This document shows positions 4,641-6,312 of a DNA stretch of 6,312 nt, one piece after another. Numbering within the stretch: position 1 is the stretch's first letter; every line of letters begins with the position of its first letter. Source of the stretch: Acidimicrobiaceae bacterium (lineage in GTDB: Bacteria; Actinomycetota; Acidimicrobiia; Acidimicrobiales; UBA8190); assembly GCA_003453695.1 (NCBI GenBank), contig DMNK01000063.1:19859-26170 (forward strand). Direction: 5' to 3'. The translations under genes were made by a program, and so were the position numbers. A model generated the notes under the pieces. It saw only the letters and a list, made by a program, of their open reading frames with translations. It did not search any database and was not told the DNA's origin.

Positions 4641-5681
4641 GTCAGCGGACTCCGCGGCGGAGCGGGAGGGGGAGATCACGATGTAGCGACGGGGGTCCTC
4701 CCCTTCGGAACGGGTCTCGACCCCGGCCATCTCGTTCACGGTGTCGTGCACGATCTTGCGGTCGGCGGCGGACATCGGCTCGAGGGCGCGCTCGGTCCCC
4801 GACTCGAGGACCTCCTCGGCGATCTGACTCGTGAAGCGCTGCAGCGCCTCGGCCCGGCGGGCCCGGGAGCCGGCGGCGGCGACCAGGATCCGCCCGCTCT
4901 GCCCGCCGGTCTGCTTCTGCACCACGGTGCGGGTGAGCTCCTGGAGGGCCGCCAGGGTGGCGCCGCCCGGTCCGATGAGGATCCCGAGCTCCGAACCATC
5001 CACCGCCACCTCAGCGGTGGACTCGTCCACGAGACGCACCGTGACGGCGGCGTCGAGGCCCATCTCGTCGATGAGTCCCGCCATGAACGCCCGGGCGGAC
5101 TCGCCCTGCTCTTCGAGGGAAAGGGTCATGCCTGACTGAGCCTCCTGTGTGTCCAACCTGGCCGAGCCCCGCCTGGGTGGCGGCGCTCCTTCGGTCTCCT
5201 TGGCACGCTGGCCGGTGGCCGCACCGTCACCGGGGCTGCGGCCGCCCGTTCCTCCCCCCCGTGACCGGCGGCGCCGGTTCCGGCTCGCCGCAGCGGAAGA
5301 TCTCGCCTGCCCCCCCGATGACGAGGAGGGGCGAGAGCCGTTGCCACTCGGCTCGTCCTTGGGAGCTCCGTCCCCGGAGGGCCGGGAGCGGTCGTCCTCC
5401 ACCACGGCGACGGGAGTGCTCGCCGGTCCCGATCCACGTCCTTGTCGCTGTCCGCCGCGCCGCTCCTGGGAGGAGCGGCGGGTACGGCCCCGCTTGGGTC
5501 GGGGTCCGGCCGGCCTCACCCGGGCCCGCACCCGGGCCTCGCCCCGCATGCGGCCGAAGAGGCCCGGACGGGGCTCGCTCACCACCACGAACTCGGCGTC
5601 GCTCTCGTCCACGCCGAGTTGATCGAGGGCGGCGTCCTTCGCCTCGTCGACCGTTCGTCCCGTCGTCTCCACCCACTCCAT
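4632..5681 (-). CDS. jag: RNA-binding protein KhpB/Jag (Jag-N, KH, R3H domains)
   Basis: Jag/KhpB is a cytoplasmic RNA-binding protein, in several bacteria a partner of KhpA that affects cell division and elongation; it is commonly encoded after yidC. The 349 residues comprise a Jag-N domain at 1-56 (EWVETTGRTVDEAKDAALDQ, then RPGLFGRMRGEARVRARV). A long Arg/Ser/Gly/Pro linker covers about 57-185. A KH domain lies at about 195-268 with the GxxG loop GPGG at 237-240 (ILIGPGGATLAALQ). An R3H domain lies at about 272-340 with the Arg-x3-His motif at R308 and H312 (DRKIVHD). The linker of about 130 residues is much longer than the short spacer of typical Jag proteins and is strongly basic. The start is ATG, only 3 nt after the yidC stop, with no strong Shine-Dalgarno, so translation is probably coupled to yidC. 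Confidence 0.93.
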   Translation of the reverse strand: MEWVETTGRTVDEAKDAALDQLGVDESDAEFVVVSEPRPGLFGRMRGEARVRARVRPAGPRPKRGRTRRSSQERRGGQRQGRGSGPASTPVAVVEDDRSRPSGDGAPKDEPSGNGSRPSSSSGGQARSSAAASRNRRRRSRGGGTGGRSPGDGAATGQRAKETEGAPPPRRGSARLDTQEAQSGMTLSLEEQGESARAFMAGLIDEMGLDAAVTVRLVDESTAEVAVDGSELGILIGPGGATLAALQELTRTVVQKQTGGQSGRILVAAAGSRARRAEALQRFTSQIAEEVLESGTERALEPMSAADRKIVHDTVNEMAGVETRSEGEDPRRYIVISPSRSAAESADAR

Positions 5682-5684
5682 GTC

Positions 5685-6312
5685 TCAGCGAGCCTTTCTC
5701 GTCCGCTTGGTCCGAGAACGCGGGTGGGGACTGCCCCCGCCGGCGTTCCCGCTCTGACCGGCGTTCTGCCCACCGGCGCCGCCCTGCCCGGCGGCTCCGG
5801 CGGCTCCAGGGTTGCCGGGCGCCCGGCGCGGCGGCGCGCCCTGCCCGGTGGCCCGCTTGGGCGCGCCCCCGTTCCCGCTCGGCCTCGGGGCCGAGGGCCG
5901 CCGGCTGCCGTTGCCGGCGTCGGGGGGAGTCCCGGTGCTGGAGTGCAGCGCCGCCTGGCGCGCCTTCTGTGCCTCGAGCGCGGCCTGCTGGGCGTCTGCC
6001 AGCCGCTCCATGAAGCCCTTTCGCCGCGGCGCCCCGCCCGCGCCGGGCACCCGGCCTTCCACCGGGCGTTTCGCCTTGTCCAACATGCCCGAACGGAACA
6101 CGAGCTCCTGCAAGCCGATGCGGCACAGACTCGAGACGATGAAGTAGACGTTGACGCCCGCCGAGATGTTTATATAAATGACCGCGAAAATAATGGGCAT
6201 ATACCGCTGCATCATTTGCGCCTGAGGATTGGCCTGGGCAAAGGCCTGATTGCGCTTGTTGAGCTGGCGCATTTGCAGGTATTGCAAGGCGATGGCGATG
6301 ACCACCAGGGCC
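5685..6312 (-). CDS. yidC: Membrane protein insertase YidC, C-terminal part (5' end outside the window)
   Basis: YidC/Oxa1 inserts proteins into the cytoplasmic membrane, alone or with SecYEG. The visible 208 residues begin inside a membrane helix (ALVVIAIALQYLQ). A cytoplasmic stretch QLNKRNQAFAQANPQAQMMQ is followed by the conserved MPIIFAVIYINISAGVNVYFIVSS membrane region and CRIGLQELVFR. This matches the last transmembrane helices of the family, with QAQMMQ..MPI and SAG..YFIVS as landmarks. About 130 hydrophilic residues follow: a short helix (ERLADAQQAALEAQKARQAAL), a Gly/Ala/Pro/Asn-rich stretch and a basic end RSRTKRTRKAR. Basic tails in YidC proteins are associated with ribosome contact. 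The gene is cut by the window edge. The part coding for IIFAVIYINI uses codons unusually rich in A/T for this genome. Confidence 0.92.
   Translation of the reverse strand, partial: ALVVIAIALQYLQMRQLNKRNQAFAQANPQAQMMQRYMPIIFAVIYINISAGVNVYFIVSSLCRIGLQELVFRSGMLDKAKRPVEGRVPGAGGAPRRKGFMERLADAQQAALEAQKARQAALHSSTGTPPDAGNGSRRPSAPRPSGNGGAPKRATGQGAPPRRAPGNPGAAGAAGQGGAGGQNAGQSGNAGGGSPHPRSRTKRTRKAR

Noticed and set aside
4118..4834. 238-aa plus-strand open frame opposite rsmG and jag
   Set aside because: It is a shadow frame crossing a gene junction with low-complexity Arg/Gly/Pro content.
5227..6126. 299-aa minus-strand frame across the jag/yidC junction
   Set aside because: It is out of frame with both YidC and Jag, whose domains are clear. 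It is open only because of extreme GC content.

Overview
The window is very GC-rich (about 70% by eye). Its gene order is the classic actinobacterial origin-proximal block. On the plus strand are the end of a thioredoxin gene (trxA) and a CwlM-like cell-wall regulator gene. Converging on them from the minus strand, in transcription order, are yidC (partial), jag/khpB, rsmG, a small LAGLIDADG-domain gene, parA and parB. The same order (trx, cwlM, then parB, parA, gid, jag and yidC on the opposite strand) is known from mycobacteria. The organism is therefore most likely an actinomycete. The divergent rsmG and the extra LAGLIDADG gene suggest a deep lineage such as Acidimicrobiia, but that is inference.

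Layout: 1-108 is the thioredoxin C-terminus. 147-1085 encodes two peptidoglycan-binding repeats fused to an amidase_3-like domain that seems to lack zinc ligands and has no signal peptide. 1086-1244 is a relatively AT-rich convergent gap with two or three DnaA-box-like 9-mers at 12-bp phasing and a hairpin. parB (1245-2201) and parA (2188-3252) overlap by 14 bp. A 155-residue single-motif LAGLIDADG protein (3359-3826) lies upstream of parA. The 129-bp gap between it and rsmG carries two identical 27-bp repeats 57 bp apart, each holding a parS-like palindrome. rsmG (ending at 3956) has no ATG, GTG or TTG upstream of its SAM motif. jag (4632-5681) follows yidC (5685 to beyond the window) by 3 nt.

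How the genes fit together: YidC inserts membrane proteins and KhpB/Jag is an RNA-binding partner. RsmG methylates 16S rRNA. ParA and ParB segregate the replication origin using parS sites. The CwlM-like protein would link to peptidoglycan precursor synthesis. The least ordinary part is 3278-3955: a LAGLIDADG protein placed between the parS-like repeats and parA, with a GAATT-rich 21-bp tandem repeat at its 3' end. It may be a DNA-binding partner or regulator of the partition locus, or a remnant or active homing endonuclease.
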